Source of the DNA: Paenibacillus sp. JCM 18996
Lineage (GTDB): Bacteria; Bacillota; Bacilli; Paenibacillales; NBRC-103111
Reading direction: 5' to 3'
Length of the DNA: 64,000 nt
Assembly: GCA_001313085.1 (NCBI GenBank)
Contig: BBFE01000014.1
Span: 13,617 to 77,616 of the forward strand
This document shows, piece after piece, positions 9,939-20,953 of the stretch. The notes under the pieces are model-generated. The model did no database searches. It was not told the DNA's origin and was given only the letters and a program-made list of their open reading frames with translations. Within the stretch, counting starts at the first letter, position 1. Every line of letters begins with the position of its first letter. Made by a program: the position numbers and the translations under genes.

Positions 9939-11450
9939 CTATAGACCGGTTCTTTTTTGGCTTAGACCAAGCGTCTGCGCTGTTGAAGTGTGAATTTCTT
10001 GAAGAAGCTCCGGGTTTTCCGCGAGTGATACACCATAAGAAGGAATCATTTCTTTTATTTTCGGTTGCCACTCTTTCATATGTTGAGGGAAGCATCTTTC
10101 TATTACTTCAAGCATGACGTGAACGGCAGTAGAAGCACCCGGAGAAGCACCTAGCAATGCAGCTATCGAGCCATCAGAAGCACTAACAACTTCCGTACCA
10201 AATTGCAGTGTTCCTTTACCGCCGGTCTCAGTGTCTTTAATAACTTGCACACGTTGCCCCGCTGCCACTATATCCCAATCCTCGATTTTGGCCTTTGGGA
10301 TAAACTCTCGCAATTCTTCCATGCGCTTTTCATTCGATAACATAACTTGCTGGATCAGGTATTTTGTCAACGCTATCTCTTTTATCCCTGCCGCCAACAT
10401 AGTGAAGACATTACTCGGTTTTACGGAACCTATCAAATCAAAATTTGAACCTGTTTTAAAAACTTTGGTGAGAATCCGGCAAACGGTCCAAACAGTAATG
10501 ATTTTTTTGTTATCGATATATCTTGTATCAAGGTGCGGCACAGACATTGGAGGAGCACCTACCTTAGCTTTACCGTATACTTTTGCGTGATGCTGCGCTA
10601 CAACCTCCGGATTGTTACATACCAAAAAAAATAGTCCGCTTACCGGGAATCCACCAATATGCTTTGACTCGGCAATACCGGTTTTTTTTGTAGTAAAGGC
10701 AGGCTACCGCCTCCACCGCCGATAAAGACGAATTTTGCCGTATGGTATTCTATTTTACCGCTGTCGATATTTTGTACTTTCACTTCCCACGAGCCGTCGC
10801 TGGTACGTTTGATATCCTTAACACTATGCTTGTAGTTATATCGACGTTTTTTTACTCTGTAAGTGATCAAACAACATGCGTGTTAAAGCGCCGAAGTTGA
10901 CATCCGTTCCAGTGTCAATTTTTTTGTTGCCGCTATTGGTTCATTCGATGTACGGCCTTCCATTATGAGCGGAATCCATTCCATCAGTTTATCGGGGTCA
11001 TCAGAAAATTCCATCCTTTAAACAGGGGGTTGTTTGACAAAGCTTCAAAACGTTTTTTTCAAAAAACGTTACATTTTTTTTCCCCTAGTACTAAACTCAT
11101 ATGTGGTATTGGCATGATAAAGTCCTGCGGATTACTTACCAGCTTGCTGTTTACAAGATAAGACCAAAACTGTCTTGAAAGCTGAAACTGTTCATTAATT
11201 TTTTATCGCTTTGCTAATATCTATTGATCCGTCAGATTTTTTCGGATGTATAGTTAAGCTCACACAGTGCAGCATGCCCTGTTCCCGCATTATTCCATTC
11301 GTTAGAGCTTTCTTCTCCTGCGTTTGCGAGCTTTTCAAACACTTTGATTTCCCATTGCGGTGCTAACTCTTTCAATAATGATCCCAAAGTCGCGCTCATG
11401 GCTCCGGCACCAATTAAGATAACGTCTGTTATAGTCTCTCTGTTGCTCAT
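9939..11450 (-). CDS. mqo: Malate:quinone oxidoreductase
   Basis: A membrane-associated flavoprotein that oxidises malate to oxaloacetate and reduces quinone in the citric acid cycle. The start [19 protein letters not shown] shows the FAD-binding GxGxxS segment; further marks are [38 protein letters not shown] and [21 protein letters not shown]. Its length of about 500 residues fits the family. The frame is lost at many A/T runs (near 10501, 10626, 10684, 10852, 10920, 11056, 11077 and 11210), all repairable by shortening the run. A minus-strand TATAAT at 11544-11549 is a candidate -10 box. Confidence 0.9.
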
Positions 11451-11728
11451 TTTTTACCATCCTTATACCCTAAAGTTTGCAGAAAAGACGGTAGGCGCGA
11501 CCTAGTCACACACCTTTTCTGTCTCAATTAACCATCATAGTGTATTATACTTATTTATAGATTAAAAAAATCTACTATTCTCTGATAATTATAAACTATT
11601 TAAAGGTGGTAAAAAAAAGTTATAAATCCGTACACAAGTTTGAATAATTGCTCTAAATACCAATTCATCCCTGCTATTAAACTAGTGTATCCGCTTTATT
11701 TGCCCTGATTAACCATTATCCCAGAAAG
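11451..11728. promoter_or_regulatory. A/T-rich upstream region of mqo
   Basis: No gene is seen. On the minus strand TATAAT (11544-11549) lies about 95 bases before the mqo start, giving an untranslated leader with a possible hairpin around 11480-11510. A matching -35 box is not clear. Confidence 0.35.
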
Positions 11729-11785
11729 CAAAAAAAAGCCGCAAATTACGCGACTTTTTAATGGGATAATGTTCTTGTCACCTTA
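11729..11785 (-). repeat. Second copy of the GACAAGAAC repeat/terminator block
   Basis: On the minus strand GACAAGAACATTATCCCATT precedes a short hairpin (AAGTCGCG with CGCGACTT-like pairing, loop TAATTTGCGG) and a U8 run. Order and spacing follow the block at 7590-7650: GACAAGAAC, TTAA, hairpin rich in CGCG, then poly-U. It probably ends transcription coming from the ANT(6)-like remnant. Confidence 0.5.
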
Positions 11786-11789
11786 CTTT

Positions 11790-11945
11790 TTACAGTTCCC
11801 AATAGGGTTCAGGCAGAGTATTTTTTTTGTAATACTTCCCCATTTTTTTCCCGTCGATCCCTGGAAGTCGTGTTTTGTTCCAATCCACCATGAAACCATT
11901 TCATCTAATGAAGCCCTACTAAAATGCACCTCCCATGTTTTTTAG
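11790..11945 (-). pseudogene. Remnant resembling aminoglycoside 6-adenylyltransferase (ANT(6)/AadK)
   Basis: With two A-run corrections the minus strand reads SRASLDEMVSWWIGTKHDF and then STGKxGKYYKKxLPEPYWEL, similar to the C-terminal third of AadK-type streptomycin adenylyltransferases. Neither the nucleotidyltransferase GSRA motif nor an intact end is present, so only about 50 residues survive. It is a decayed gene and should not be read as a resistance determinant. The family call is from memory of the motif and is moderate. Confidence 0.4.
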
Positions 11946-11989
11946 CATCTACGGCTGCCATTTGAAAGGCATCAATCTGTTCTACCACC

Positions 11990-12828
11990 CTATGCGTCGG
12001 AAGGTAACAAAGCTCGGATGAAGGATAGGCTTCCTTCTACCTGGTCCTCAAGCAAACCGTGCAATATTAAAGCGCCATCAAATTTAACGTCTGAAAGCAG
12101 CTGCAAATAATGCCTATAATCAACTATGCCTTGACCGGCAGCTGCAAACTCAGATTCTCTGTCAATAATAATATCTTTGGCATGTGCAATTACTATATGT
12201 TCTCCCAGCAGATCAAAACTCTCGCTCAGCACGTCATTTAACGGTTTTTTTTGCCCGGGATTATACAGATTAGCCGCATCCATCACAATTTTCACGTTCG
12301 ATGAGCTTATTTCATTCAGCAGTTTTTTTTGCTGTTTTTTTGCATCGTATACGACATTGGCTAATTCAGGCTCGATTCCAAGATCAACCTTATATTCTTC
12401 GGCGACCGCAACCGCAGCAGCCATCGTATTCATCAAGTCATACCAGGCTTCGCCACTGCGGTTATCGGGATGCCGCCGCCACATGTTTTCGGTATTCCTG
12501 GTACCTGTACAAAGCGTAATAACCGATGTACCAAGGCTATTGCTCGCTTGTGCCAGCACTCGGAGTCGTTCAATCCCTTGCCTACGATTTTTTTCATCCG
12601 GATGCGCCATATTAAACGTACCGGAAACGGCGCACATTTCAATGTTCCGCATCCGGCAAGCTTTTCCGATCGAGCTTGCAAGCTCAGAATCAATCTCATC
12701 CGGCATCGATGGCAGTCCTGCGCAGGACATATTAAATTGAATCGAACACAGGCCATGTTCTTTGATTGCGTCCAGCACTTCTTCAACAGTGTTCCGACCA
12801 AAAGTTTCGCGAAAATTCCTAATTCCAT
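11990..12828 (-). CDS. Sugar phosphate isomerase/epimerase-like TIM barrel protein
   Basis: About 278 residues. Motifs include CSIQFNMSCAGLPSMPDEID, VITLCTGTRNTENMWRRHP, DLGIEPELANVV (an active-site Glu), IVMDAANLYNPGQ and HIVIAHAKDI, characteristic of the xylose isomerase-like fold. The start MELGIF requires one extra T (four present, five needed) to continue RETFGRNTVEEVLDAIKEHG, a contraction, unlike most slips here. Its start codon overlaps the stop of the upstream dehydrogenase gene (TAATG), implying translational coupling. Paralogous in function to the gene at 3468. Substrate unknown. Confidence 0.83.
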
Positions 12829-13903
12829 TACACAGATCCAGAAACGTCGGATAGTTTTACTTTCCCGCCGATTTCCGCTGACCTTGCTATCGCCACCATA
12901 GCCCTCATATTCTGTACGCCATCAAAGACTGTAGCCCCCAACATAGGTGCTCCGTTCAGAATCGTGTCGGCGAAGCCTGCTAGCTGCAGTTTATAGAAAT
13001 GTGCGTCCGCGCCAAGTGGTTTACGGTACAGTCCATCCTTCACAGAAAAGACCTCCACATCACTCGACTTAAATATCCATGGATTGTAGGTTTTAGCGAT
13101 TACGCTCCCATGCTCCCCATAGACCTGAAAACCCTCATGCCAATCCATGCGTACAGCTACCGTAAGATCAAGCTGACCTACTGTGCCATTCACATATTCG
13201 ATTGTACAAAGCCAATTGTGTGCACCGAACTTTTCGGTATGCCAGGCATATACACTTTCGATTTCTCCACCCAAGTATCTGGCCGTATCAACAAGATGAC
13301 TGCATGGGTCATCATGAAATAACGCTGTCTATCAAGTTTGGGGTTGCCTTCAGGTTTTTTTGGCTGCTTCGCTGGTAACCATAATAGGCATCACATTCTC
13401 AGTCATTACGTACCGGTACGTTGAATCGCAGTACCAGGCTTTCAGCGCAAGCATCTCGCCCATTTCTTCTTGAATAAATTTTCGCGCATACTCGATGCCG
13501 GGATCGAAACGCTTCATGTTGCCCACCTGAACAATCAAGTTCGCACTGCGGACGATTTCTTCCAATTCCTCGCACTCCTCTATGGTTACACCAAGCGGCT
13601 TTTCCACGAGTACATGCTTGCCGGCCAAAAGCGCTTTTTTTGGCCATTGGAACATGAAACTGATCTGCAATACCAATCACGACAGCTTCCACTTCCGGGT
13701 CTGCCAGCATCGTATCGTAATCGTAATATGCAGCCTTTGGATTGTATTTGCTATTCATTTTTTTCCACCAAATCATGAGCTACATCACAAATGGCATACA
13801 GCTCCACATTGCCTGCTCTAGTGCAAGCTTCTAAATGAGCTGCTTGGGAAATGACTCCGCATCCCAGTACTCCAACTTTTAACTTACTTTGTTCCGACCT
13901 CAT
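12828..13903 (-). CDS. Gfo/Idh/MocA family oxidoreductase
   Basis: About 355 residues: SKLKVGVLGCGVISQAAHLE holds the nucleotide-binding motif and GKHVLVEKPLGVTIEECEEL the EKP motif. The substrate domain has CTIEYVNGTVGQLDLTVAV and FHGG-like features. Breaks lie in A/T runs near 13759, 13635 and 13357 and at 13303, where one G must be added to restore MMTHGSHLVDTARYLGGEIE with its conserved histidine. Forms a coupled pair with the isomerase-like gene that follows. The pathway is likely an uncommon sugar or inositol derivative. Confidence 0.83.
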
Positions 13904-14077
13904 TCTTTTCACCCTTCAATAGTTAGTAGAGTGGTTGAACTACATAAACATACCCAGACCAATGACAAGAGAACGCCAATCATTGCTCATTGCCACACAT
14001 CTAAGTATTCGTGAGGACTGTTACGCTTTCCTGCCCATTGGTACACGATGTGACCAGTTCTTACTGTTGAAACTCAA

Positions 14078-14731
14078 TTATTTCAGCTTGAAACCGTTCA
14101 TGATCCCATCCCAGGCCTGGCTTGATCCCCTCCAATCGTCTCCCGGCGGTACCATGACAGAGCAAATTCCATCTAAGCCCCAGTCCTCGTGCATTGCTTC
14201 TTTCGAGCCGTCCAAATGTTCATTCACGATCAACAGCCGAAAATCACCTGTGATTATCGTCTTTAAAGCTGCTTGCAGCTCTTGCGCTTCGTTCATCGAA
14301 GTTTGCGTTCTGACAAACAGCACAGGTGACCTCTTTACTGTTATAAAAAAACGTTTTTACTCTGCGGTTGAGCTTTTCTTTGAACTCGGGATAAGGCTCC
14401 CACCATCGGTCTGCCGTTTGGCTCAAAGGAAAATCGTGAAAAGAAATAATATCATTGACACTATCCCAAACGACAAAAGAATCCAGCGTTTTGTCAAAAA
14501 AAGCTGGAGTTGTTTGAATTCCATAAAACCGTTAAAGCGGTTTCGAATCAATTGGGTTAAATGGGGTACTGATTCAGACACAAACCAATCCAGCGGGCCT
14601 GCAGACTGCCGCAAACCAAGCCTTTGCAGCTGGTGAGCTGTTTGGCACGTTGACCCCAGGCTAATGTACGCCTTATAGCTGCCAATGCAATCATTCCATT
14701 TCACGAGCATCCCCCGTTGCTGAGATTTCAT
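14078..14731 (-). CDS. DUF1796-type putative cysteine peptidase
   Basis: The sequence YKAYISLGSTCQTAHQLQR then AGPLDWFVSESVPHL has the conserved Cys and the GPLDW motif of the DUF1796 family, whose members are described as papain-like peptidases of unknown function. The rest, repaired at A/T runs near 14498 and 14346 and a slip near 14250, ends at DDWRGSSQAWDGIMNGFKLK. Length is about 217 residues. It is isolated, with no operon partner. No signal peptide is visible, suggesting a cytoplasmic role. Confidence 0.65.
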
Positions 14732-14872
14732 TTGATGCCAATATATGTACTTATGTCATGATATGGTTGGACTCATATCGTTGAAACTTTTGTGTAAATC
14801 CAACTGTGTTTATGTTACTATTTTGGAAGATACTTCCTTATCAAATCGGCAGTAAAGAAAGAACGACCGCCA

Positions 14873-15433
14873 ATGAGGCAAACGCCAGACGCCGAACGTT
14901 CCTTCAACCAATTGCAAACGCCCTGCCTGGTGATCGATGCTGCCAAAATGAAAGCCAACATAGCCTCATGGCCCAAGCTGTGGCAGAGCTGGGAGTCAAC
15001 CTCAGACCTCATGCCAAAACTCACAAAATCCCCGAATTTGCACGGAATCAAATCGCTGATGGGGCATCGGGCATCACCGTGGCCAAAATCTCGGAAGCCG
15101 AAGTTATGGCTGTACATGGAATTGACGACATTCTTACCGTCGGAGTCGACAGCGAAACCGGGGCCCAAAGGCTGGAGGAACTGGCGTTCAGATTTAACCG
15201 GACATTGAGAGTGCGATTGGAAGTGGATATCGGACTCAAACGCACGGGAGTTGATTATGGAGAGCACGGAATGATCCGCATCGACAATAGAGATACCTTA
15301 AAAAATCGGTGACCTTATCCATGTTATACCAAATCATATTTGCAGCACCTTGAATCTCCACAACCGGGTGTATCTGTTGGAAAATGGATCTTATCGGGAA
15401 ATTGAAGTTGCCGCTCGAGGCATGCTGGAATGA
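14873..15433 (+). pseudogene. D-threonine aldolase-like gene with internal deletion
   Basis: The N-terminal part matches the PLP-dependent alanine racemase-like fold: TPCLVIDAAKMKANIA, then after a one-base repair near 14968 RPHAKTHKIPEFARNQ with the PLP Lys segment. At VRLEVDIGLKRTGVDYGEHG the text jumps to the C-terminal domain (KIGDLIHVIPNHICSTLNL, VAARGMLE), which has the zinc-binding PNHIC motif. About 185 residues remain where the family has about 370, so roughly 180-200 internal codons are missing. A homopolymer slip cannot explain this. Confidence 0.75.
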
Positions 15434-15460
15434 CAGTACGTTCTGGGAAAAAAGGAGACG

Positions 15461-15700
15461 ATGAGCCGTACCGTGCAGCTTTTAAACTCGGTAAGCGCGG
15501 GTTAATTGCTGAGGATTATGCCACAGACCTAATTTCGGAGCTTCATGCTTTGATTCTGAGCCTTCCAAGACAGCGCGTTCCTCTTGCAACCGGGCTTCGA
15601 GGCCCTCCGTCTCATCGCTGCCCCTATACCTCTACACCATTCCTGCGAAGGAATGCTGCCGCAACGCCAAATCCGGGTTGTTTACTTTTGGTTTAAGTTC
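15461..15700 (+). pseudogene. Unrecognised truncated gene after the aldolase remnant
   Basis: A strong AAAGGAGACG site precedes ATG AGC CGT. With one G added near 15502 the frame reads MSRTVQLLNSVSAGLIAEDY followed by ATDLISELHALI. Good coding quality fades after about 40 residues, where short stops appear. I do not recognise the family. Position just after the aldolase suggests an operon partner, probably truncated by the same degradation. Confidence 0.35.
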
Positions 15701-15831
15701 CGTCATAATTACCCTCCTATTCCAAGCCTGAATAAAATTCGTCAACCGGAAACATGTTATTTATTAAATGGAAAGTTCGGACAGCCACGATTTTTTTTAA
15801 ACATTCTTTTAGAGGAGGCATCAGACAAAAT

Positions 15832-16375
15832 TATGGAATGGTACGAGAGATTAAACGATTATTTTCCGGAACATGAAATGAAAAAACCCGCAGCAGCTAA
15901 AAGAATTGATTGAAGAAAACGAAGTGTATCACAAAGAGGAAACAGACAACTATATTTTACTATATGCCGAATTTCAAACATTCATTTTTTATCGATTATT
16001 TACTTGTTACATCCAACTCAAGAGGAAAAGGGATTGGTACTAAAGTACTCGACAAATTAAAGGAGAAAGACAAGTTAATCCTATTAGAGGCAGAACCCCG
16101 ATCCTCGGATAATCCTGATTCACATAAAAGACTTGCATTTTATTCTAAAAAACGGTTTTAAAAAAAGCGGAACTTATTGAATACACCCGTGTAGATAAAG
16201 AAAACAATCCGTATAAAATGCATATTCTGTACTGGTCACCGTCCGGAATGCCGCAATCTATAGTGCTGGAAAATATGGAAAAGATCTGTGAAGATATTCA
16301 TAATTTCAAGGCAAAAAAAAGTATTATGGCAAACTTGTCGCAGACCCTGACAAGGCGCTCGAATGGAGACAGTAA
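15832..16375 (+). CDS. GNAT family N-acetyltransferase
   Basis: Reconstructed from three frames as MEWYERLNDYFPEHEMKKP ... YHKEETDNYILLYAEF, IDYLLVTSNSRGKGIGTKVL (acetyl-CoA loop), LLEAEPRSSDNPDSHKRLAFY and NPYKMHILYWSPSG. This arrangement is that of a Bacillus acetyltransferase group of about 185 residues. Breaks are at A runs near 15880-15890, 16151-16165 and 16314-16321. AGAGGAGG precedes the ATG at somewhat long spacing. Substrate unknown; no operon partner. Confidence 0.75.
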
Positions 16376-16488
16376 CTGAACTGAGTTACAATATTTGGAT
16401 GAGCCACAGCGACTTAAAGGTAGTTTTTTTCTTGGTGTGGAAAGTTTCATTTCACGTTAATCCTTTAGAACTTAAACTCCCTCTGTAA

Positions 16489-16524
16489 CAATAAAAAAAG
16501 AGACACTCCCAGAGTGCCTCCCTT
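16489..16524 (-). terminator. Terminator after tgl
   Basis: GAGGCACTC and GAGTGTCTC pair with one mismatch on the minus strand, followed by U7. It lies about 100 bases after the tgl stop. Confidence 0.6.
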
Positions 16525-16625
16525 CCTTCATTCGGATCCTCTTTAGTTGCTGATAAACCTTTGGCCGCCTATTCTTGTCAGGATGGCTTCTTCTCGCGAA
16601 CCGAACCTTTCCAGTGCAGACTGAT

Positions 16626-17374
16626 TCACACGGGTTCCTCCGGAGCAAACTGGGATAAATACAGGAAATCCGGATAAATCACAAGATCCGTCAAATAGGC
16701 CGGTGTATGGCTTCCCGGTTTTCTGTGCCTGTTGAGCTTGGCTATCATTCCCTGCGCGGACTGAATCCCGATCCCGTGGCCGTAGTACAAATCTTTGCCC
16801 ATTTTGACCACGTTCTCGCCCTGCCATTCGGGGGTCTCCGGATTGACATCGGGATTCTTGAAATATAAAATATCGCCGGAATAAGCGCCAGCACTCCCCT
16901 GTTCCTGAATGAGCCGCAGATCATCATCATAGTGCCAGTCGTACAGAAGCAAATCGGCGAAGAGCCGGTTAAATTCATGCTCCTCTATGGAATCCAATAC
17001 AGCTTTATAGAGAACAATGACTATCGCCGTTGAACATTCAAAGGCGTATTTATACCCGTTCACAAAAAAATATCCCTGATCCCCTCAGCTGCAGTCACCG
17101 CCAGCTTAAGTGAGAAGCCTCCGTCACTTTTCAAATGCCAGAACCTGGCGTTGCACCGGGATTTGGCAAAAGTCGTAAACTTGGCCCCGCTCCGGTTTAA
17201 CGCCGCGGCGGCCTCTACCAGCTTCACCCGAAGCAGCATTTCAAATTGCAAATGTGAAACCGATTGGTATTGGTATGCAACCGGACTTTTCCGTTTCTGC
17301 TCATATATGCTCTTCGCAAGCTGCGGCCATGTGGAAACTGCAACGGGCTGATCATCACCGGCAATCAAAATCAT
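16626..17374 (-). CDS. tgl: Protein-glutamine gamma-glutamyltransferase (spore coat transglutaminase)
   Basis: Cross-links spore coat proteins through Gln-Lys isopeptide bonds. The catalytic Cys lies in YKYAFECSTAIVIVLYKAVLD and the general base region in YYGHGIGIQSAQ; LYDWHYDDDLRL and WQGENVVKMG are further family marks. At about 249 residues it matches the roughly 245 of the Bacillus enzyme. One frame break occurs at an A run (17065-17071) between the N-terminal domain ending TAAEGIRDI and the catalytic domain. The gene stands alone, as expected for a late sporulation gene. Confidence 0.9.
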
Positions 17375-17511
17375 AGTACCTGTCCTTTACGCCAAATTGT
17401 CAGTCTACGGCATAATATGAGGTTAGGGCTTGTTGGGTGTTGCAAGGATAGAATAAACGGGTTTTATCAGAAAGCGGGAGCAAACCTGGGATTTGACCGG
17501 GTTAAGTGAAT

Positions 17512-20002
17512 CTAAATAAGTGCAGTCACAACAACCGGTCCGATCAGTCCAGAAGGCAGCGCATCGTGGTCAATGGAGTTGGCAAGACTGTTTGTAACTG
17601 CGATGACGAGTTCATTTCTCCCTGTCTTTAAATAAGCTCCGATATCAAGGGTATAAGGCTGCCACATTCGCACTCCGGCTTTTTTGACCGTTCACCCATA
17701 CTTCTGCGATTTCATGCACTTCTCCCAAATCAAGCAAAATGCGGGCATGCTGCTTCACTTGGTCGACTTCAAATGTAGTGTGGTACTGAACGGTTCCCGA
17801 TTTAAACTCAAATTCCTTCCGTGAAGACCAAGAGCCGAGTCGTTGCGGCATAACTGGGAATTCAGGAGGCGCCTTCACACGCCACCCATCGGTGAGGGAC
17901 CGAATACTTCGCACTGTCGGGGCGGCTTGATTGATTCGGGGTGACAGGTCCTCGGCAGTATTGATACGGTAAATTATGCTCTGCCTTCTCTCCAGACACA
18001 GTGAAATATGCATGCCTCGCTCGTCCGTTGATTGCACTTCGGCGTTAAGTATTTCTCCCTCCCAAGCATCCCATTTTTCAGCGCGGCCCGTCTCACAAAG
18101 AGTGATTGTTCCTTCATAGCGCTGCTCACCTTCGTTAACCAGTACAAAAAAAATGGCTTCCTCCCTTCACTACATGGCTCACACGGATATGGACGGAAGC
18201 CGGTTGCAAGGTTATGTCTTGAGGCAGATGTCTGTTGAGTATCGGAATGAGTCCGTTCACATCCGAAATCTCATATGTAAATTGCAGATGGTCATCCAGT
18301 CCTTCAGAATGAAGCTGATTACGATCCCGCCGGCTGCTCTGAACTTGGACAGGGCTTGCACGGTTTGTTCTTCCAACTGGTTCCCGTCTTCGACCAACAG
18401 TATAGTATAAATATTCTCAGCGATTCTTACGGTTCCACCTTCAAAAAAATGCAGGATGAGATCAGAAGGCGTTCTTCCAAATAGTTGAATTCTCTCTGAT
18501 TCTCATACAAAGGCTTAACGATTCGCCAAGGCAGCCAGTCCTCTCTGCACAAAACTCCAATGGAGGTGACATTTCGGTTGTCTGTCATGAGCCAGCTCAT
18601 TCTTTTCACATATTCGGCAAAAAAAGGTTGTAATGAGGCCACCATATGTTGTTAGGACCAACATCGGGCGGACGTTCGTTCACTCGGCGCGATCCGTCAA
18701 TGGAATAATAGAAGGCATGAGGCTCAGCAAATTGACACCTCGCACAAACAGCCAGTCCATATACCACTTGATATCCCCGGCGCTTAAATTCCAACCTCCG
18801 CCTTTGCCGCAAACACCAAATACCTCATTTAAATTTCTACGTCTTTTTTCTATGCCGTGCTGAATCAGAAGAGCATTTGGCCGCTGTGCTGTGTTGTCCT
18901 TCCAATGCTTTTCCATCTTCCGGCGCTACCCATCGCCAGACCACATCCTGCCCGGGAATGTGAAAAAAGTTCCAACAGCCCAATGTCTTCACTTCCCGCC
19001 GGGTGGCCTGTCAATGCAATGCCATGGAGCTCGCACCATTCACTAAGCGGCTTATAGTAGGAGGAGATCAAGCGTTTTTTTTGCACAGCTTTACGATAAG
19101 TTCTGCGTATTCTGGAGAAGTCCTCACCTTCAAGCCACAGCAGCGGCAAATCCGACTCTTTGCTGCCTTCCTCGATATATGCCTCAAGGAAAGCTGAAGT
19201 CCATGGTTGCAGACCTTTCCTATGTCCGCGGCCCAGGATATCCGGCTCGTCGGTAAACATAGCGGTGATGGTATTTCCGAAGTACTTGCCTACCCATTCA
19301 TAATATCGCTCATACGTTATCTGAATAAATTTACGAGTAGCCATCGGGTTCAACAAATCCGCAGACGCCGGGGCATCCGGTTCTCCGTCGTCTTCTCCGA
19401 AATGAATCCCTCTGATCGTTCCGCCGGAGTAAGCTTCAATAAATAAAAGAACAGACCAATCCTCTACATCAGCACACTCAAAATAGATCTCATTATCCTT
19501 CGCTTCCAGAATAACGGTGGCTTTCGTATCTATGGTACGGTCGGCTAGCTTTTTTTACGGCCTGAGCCGAAACGAGGACATCGTCTGATTCCAGGATCGC
19601 AGACAGAGCGATCCTTTCCCCGCTTCCGAACTCGGCCATCTTCAATCCCCGGCTTGCATATTCGGGATTTCCTTCCACCACAAGCCCTTTAGCCGACCCT
19701 GAAGGGTACATCGCTTCATCGTAAAGAATGACGGTCATGCCCCGTTCGGAAGCTTCTTTCACCGCTGCTTCAACGAGAGACATGTACTCATCTGACAAAT
19801 AAGCAATGCTCCTGGGGATCCCCAATCTTGGATGAATCACGAAGCCTTTGACCCCTTTTTTGCTCAAAATCCCGGATTTGCCTTAACAGCTCTTCCTTGG
19901 TCAAAGCATCGTTCCAGAACCAAAAAAAGGAATTGGAGTGAACTCATCCGAGGGGGTCAGAAATTGTTGTTCCAATGTTCTTGCCGTCATATTTGCATCC
20001 AT
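17512..20002 (-). CDS. Large glycoside hydrolase, GH106-like with C-terminal sugar-binding domain
   Basis: About 830 residues. The N-terminal part FWFWNDALTKEELLRQI, KGFVIHPRLGIPRSI, TVILYDEAMYPSGSAKG and the acidic motif AMFTDEPDILGR are typical of the TIM-barrel enzymes placed with rhamnosidase family GH106. The C-terminus (VDQVKQHARILLDLGEVHEI, VWVNGQKAGVRMWQPYTLDI, GRNELVIAVTNS) is a GH2-like sugar-binding beta-sandwich. Many A/T runs break it (near 19551, 19921, 19075, 18622, 18443, 18147). A better start may be the GGAGGCAG-preceded ATG at 20044, which needs a one-base correction. Enzyme specificity is uncertain. Confidence 0.7.
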
Positions 20003-20058
20003 TGTCTCATTCGCCCAACTTTTGAATAGATGTGCTCAAGTCCATCTGCCTCCCTGGA

Positions 20059-20274
20059 TTAGTTTACACTCATGGATTCCGTATCTCCGCCGCGACTCGG
20101 CAACAGGAACAGCCATTGGCCGCTGTCCATGATCATAATCGCGCCGCGTCCCGGCTCCACCGGCGAACGCAGCTTCAAAACGGGCACCCGTTCATACCAA
20201 GCGACCGATGCGGCAACGTCCGTCACCGGAACGTAAGCGCATTCAATGCGCTTTAACAATGCTTTCTTTTCCAT
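20059..20274 (-). pseudogene. N-terminal fragment of a VOC/glyoxalase-fold protein
   Basis: MEKKALLKRIECAYVPVTDV then AASVAWYERV and GRGAIMIMDSGQWLFLLPS form the first beta-alpha-beta-beta-beta unit of the VOC fold. An AGGAGGCG site precedes the ATG. Family members have 120-130 residues; here a stop comes after 72 and the glycoside hydrolase gene follows within 60 bases. It is probably truncated, although a half-size protein that dimerises cannot be excluded. Confidence 0.55.
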
Positions 20275-20660
20275 GCAAAAACGCCTCCTCATATTAGTTG
20301 TACAAATAGCAACTCAGTGCTTGTTATTCTGGTTGTTTGATTTTACGCTCTCGCTCACGCCTCGATCGGCAGCAACACCTGCTCAGGCTCGATGTTCGTA
20401 TTTTGTTCTTATTCGACGCAATCTAATATTTTCCTGCTAACTTCCGGTCAAACATATAGTTTTATCACTTCCGATAATTTGATCGATATCCGAACACAAG
20501 CTCTTGCCCGGCTTGAGCAAATACGGAAAATGAAAGAGGAACAGAGACTCACCATTCAAGAACAATCGTGGCTTACCAGCCGCTGTCATGTTTAAGAGCT
20601 TCTTTATATGGTTAAGAAAACAAAATAACACATATGAAAACCAAAAAAGGAGTGTTGAAA
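20275..20660. other. Region without a recognised gene
   Basis: An open stretch on the plus strand (20392-20595) ends in ARLEQIRKMKEEQRLTIQEQ, a helix-rich segment that looks like real protein, but there is no convincing start or family. It may be the tail of a lost gene. Nothing else is seen. Confidence 0.35.
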
Positions 20661-20878
20661 TTGACAGCGGAAAACAGAGAACTGAACGATAATAAAGCGG
20701 CAAACATTCACGGGGCCAAGGGCAGCGGGGTCATAGAGCAATCCGAGAGGGGCAAGACAGCGGCCGCAAAAGAAGCGCAGATCGCAGCGGAAGTTGATCT
20801 GCACCATATACTAACTACTTATGGCGAACCTGTGACCGATCCCGAGAACCAGGAAGAAACGAAAAAAAGAAAAAATGA
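20661..20878 (+). CDS. Small acidic hypothetical protein
   Basis: A TTG start with AAAGGAG eight bases upstream gives MTAENRELNDNKAANIHGAK, then SGVIEQSERGKTAAAKEAQI and HILTTYGEPVTDP. About 70 residues, hydrophilic, rich in Asn, Ala and charged residues, with no membrane segment. Shortening two A runs near 20862 and 20870 gives the ending EETKKEK before a TGA. A terminator follows at once. I do not recognise the family. Confidence 0.55.
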
Positions 20879-20902
20879 GCCAAAAGTTCATTTCCTTATA
20901 AA

Positions 20903-20938
20903 AAAGCTGCCCTTGACACATTTAGGGGCAGCTTTTAA
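20903..20938. terminator. Bidirectional terminator
   Basis: AAAAGCTGCCC(T) and (A)GGGGCAGCTTTT pair around a loop containing GACACATTT between two genes that converge here. A and T tracts flank both sides. Confidence 0.7.
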
Positions 20939-20953
20939 CCGTTTTTTTTCCTA

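Noticed and set aside
11790..11945. Active aminoglycoside resistance gene
   Set aside because: Only about 50 residues of the C-terminal part resemble ANT(6); the catalytic motif is absent.
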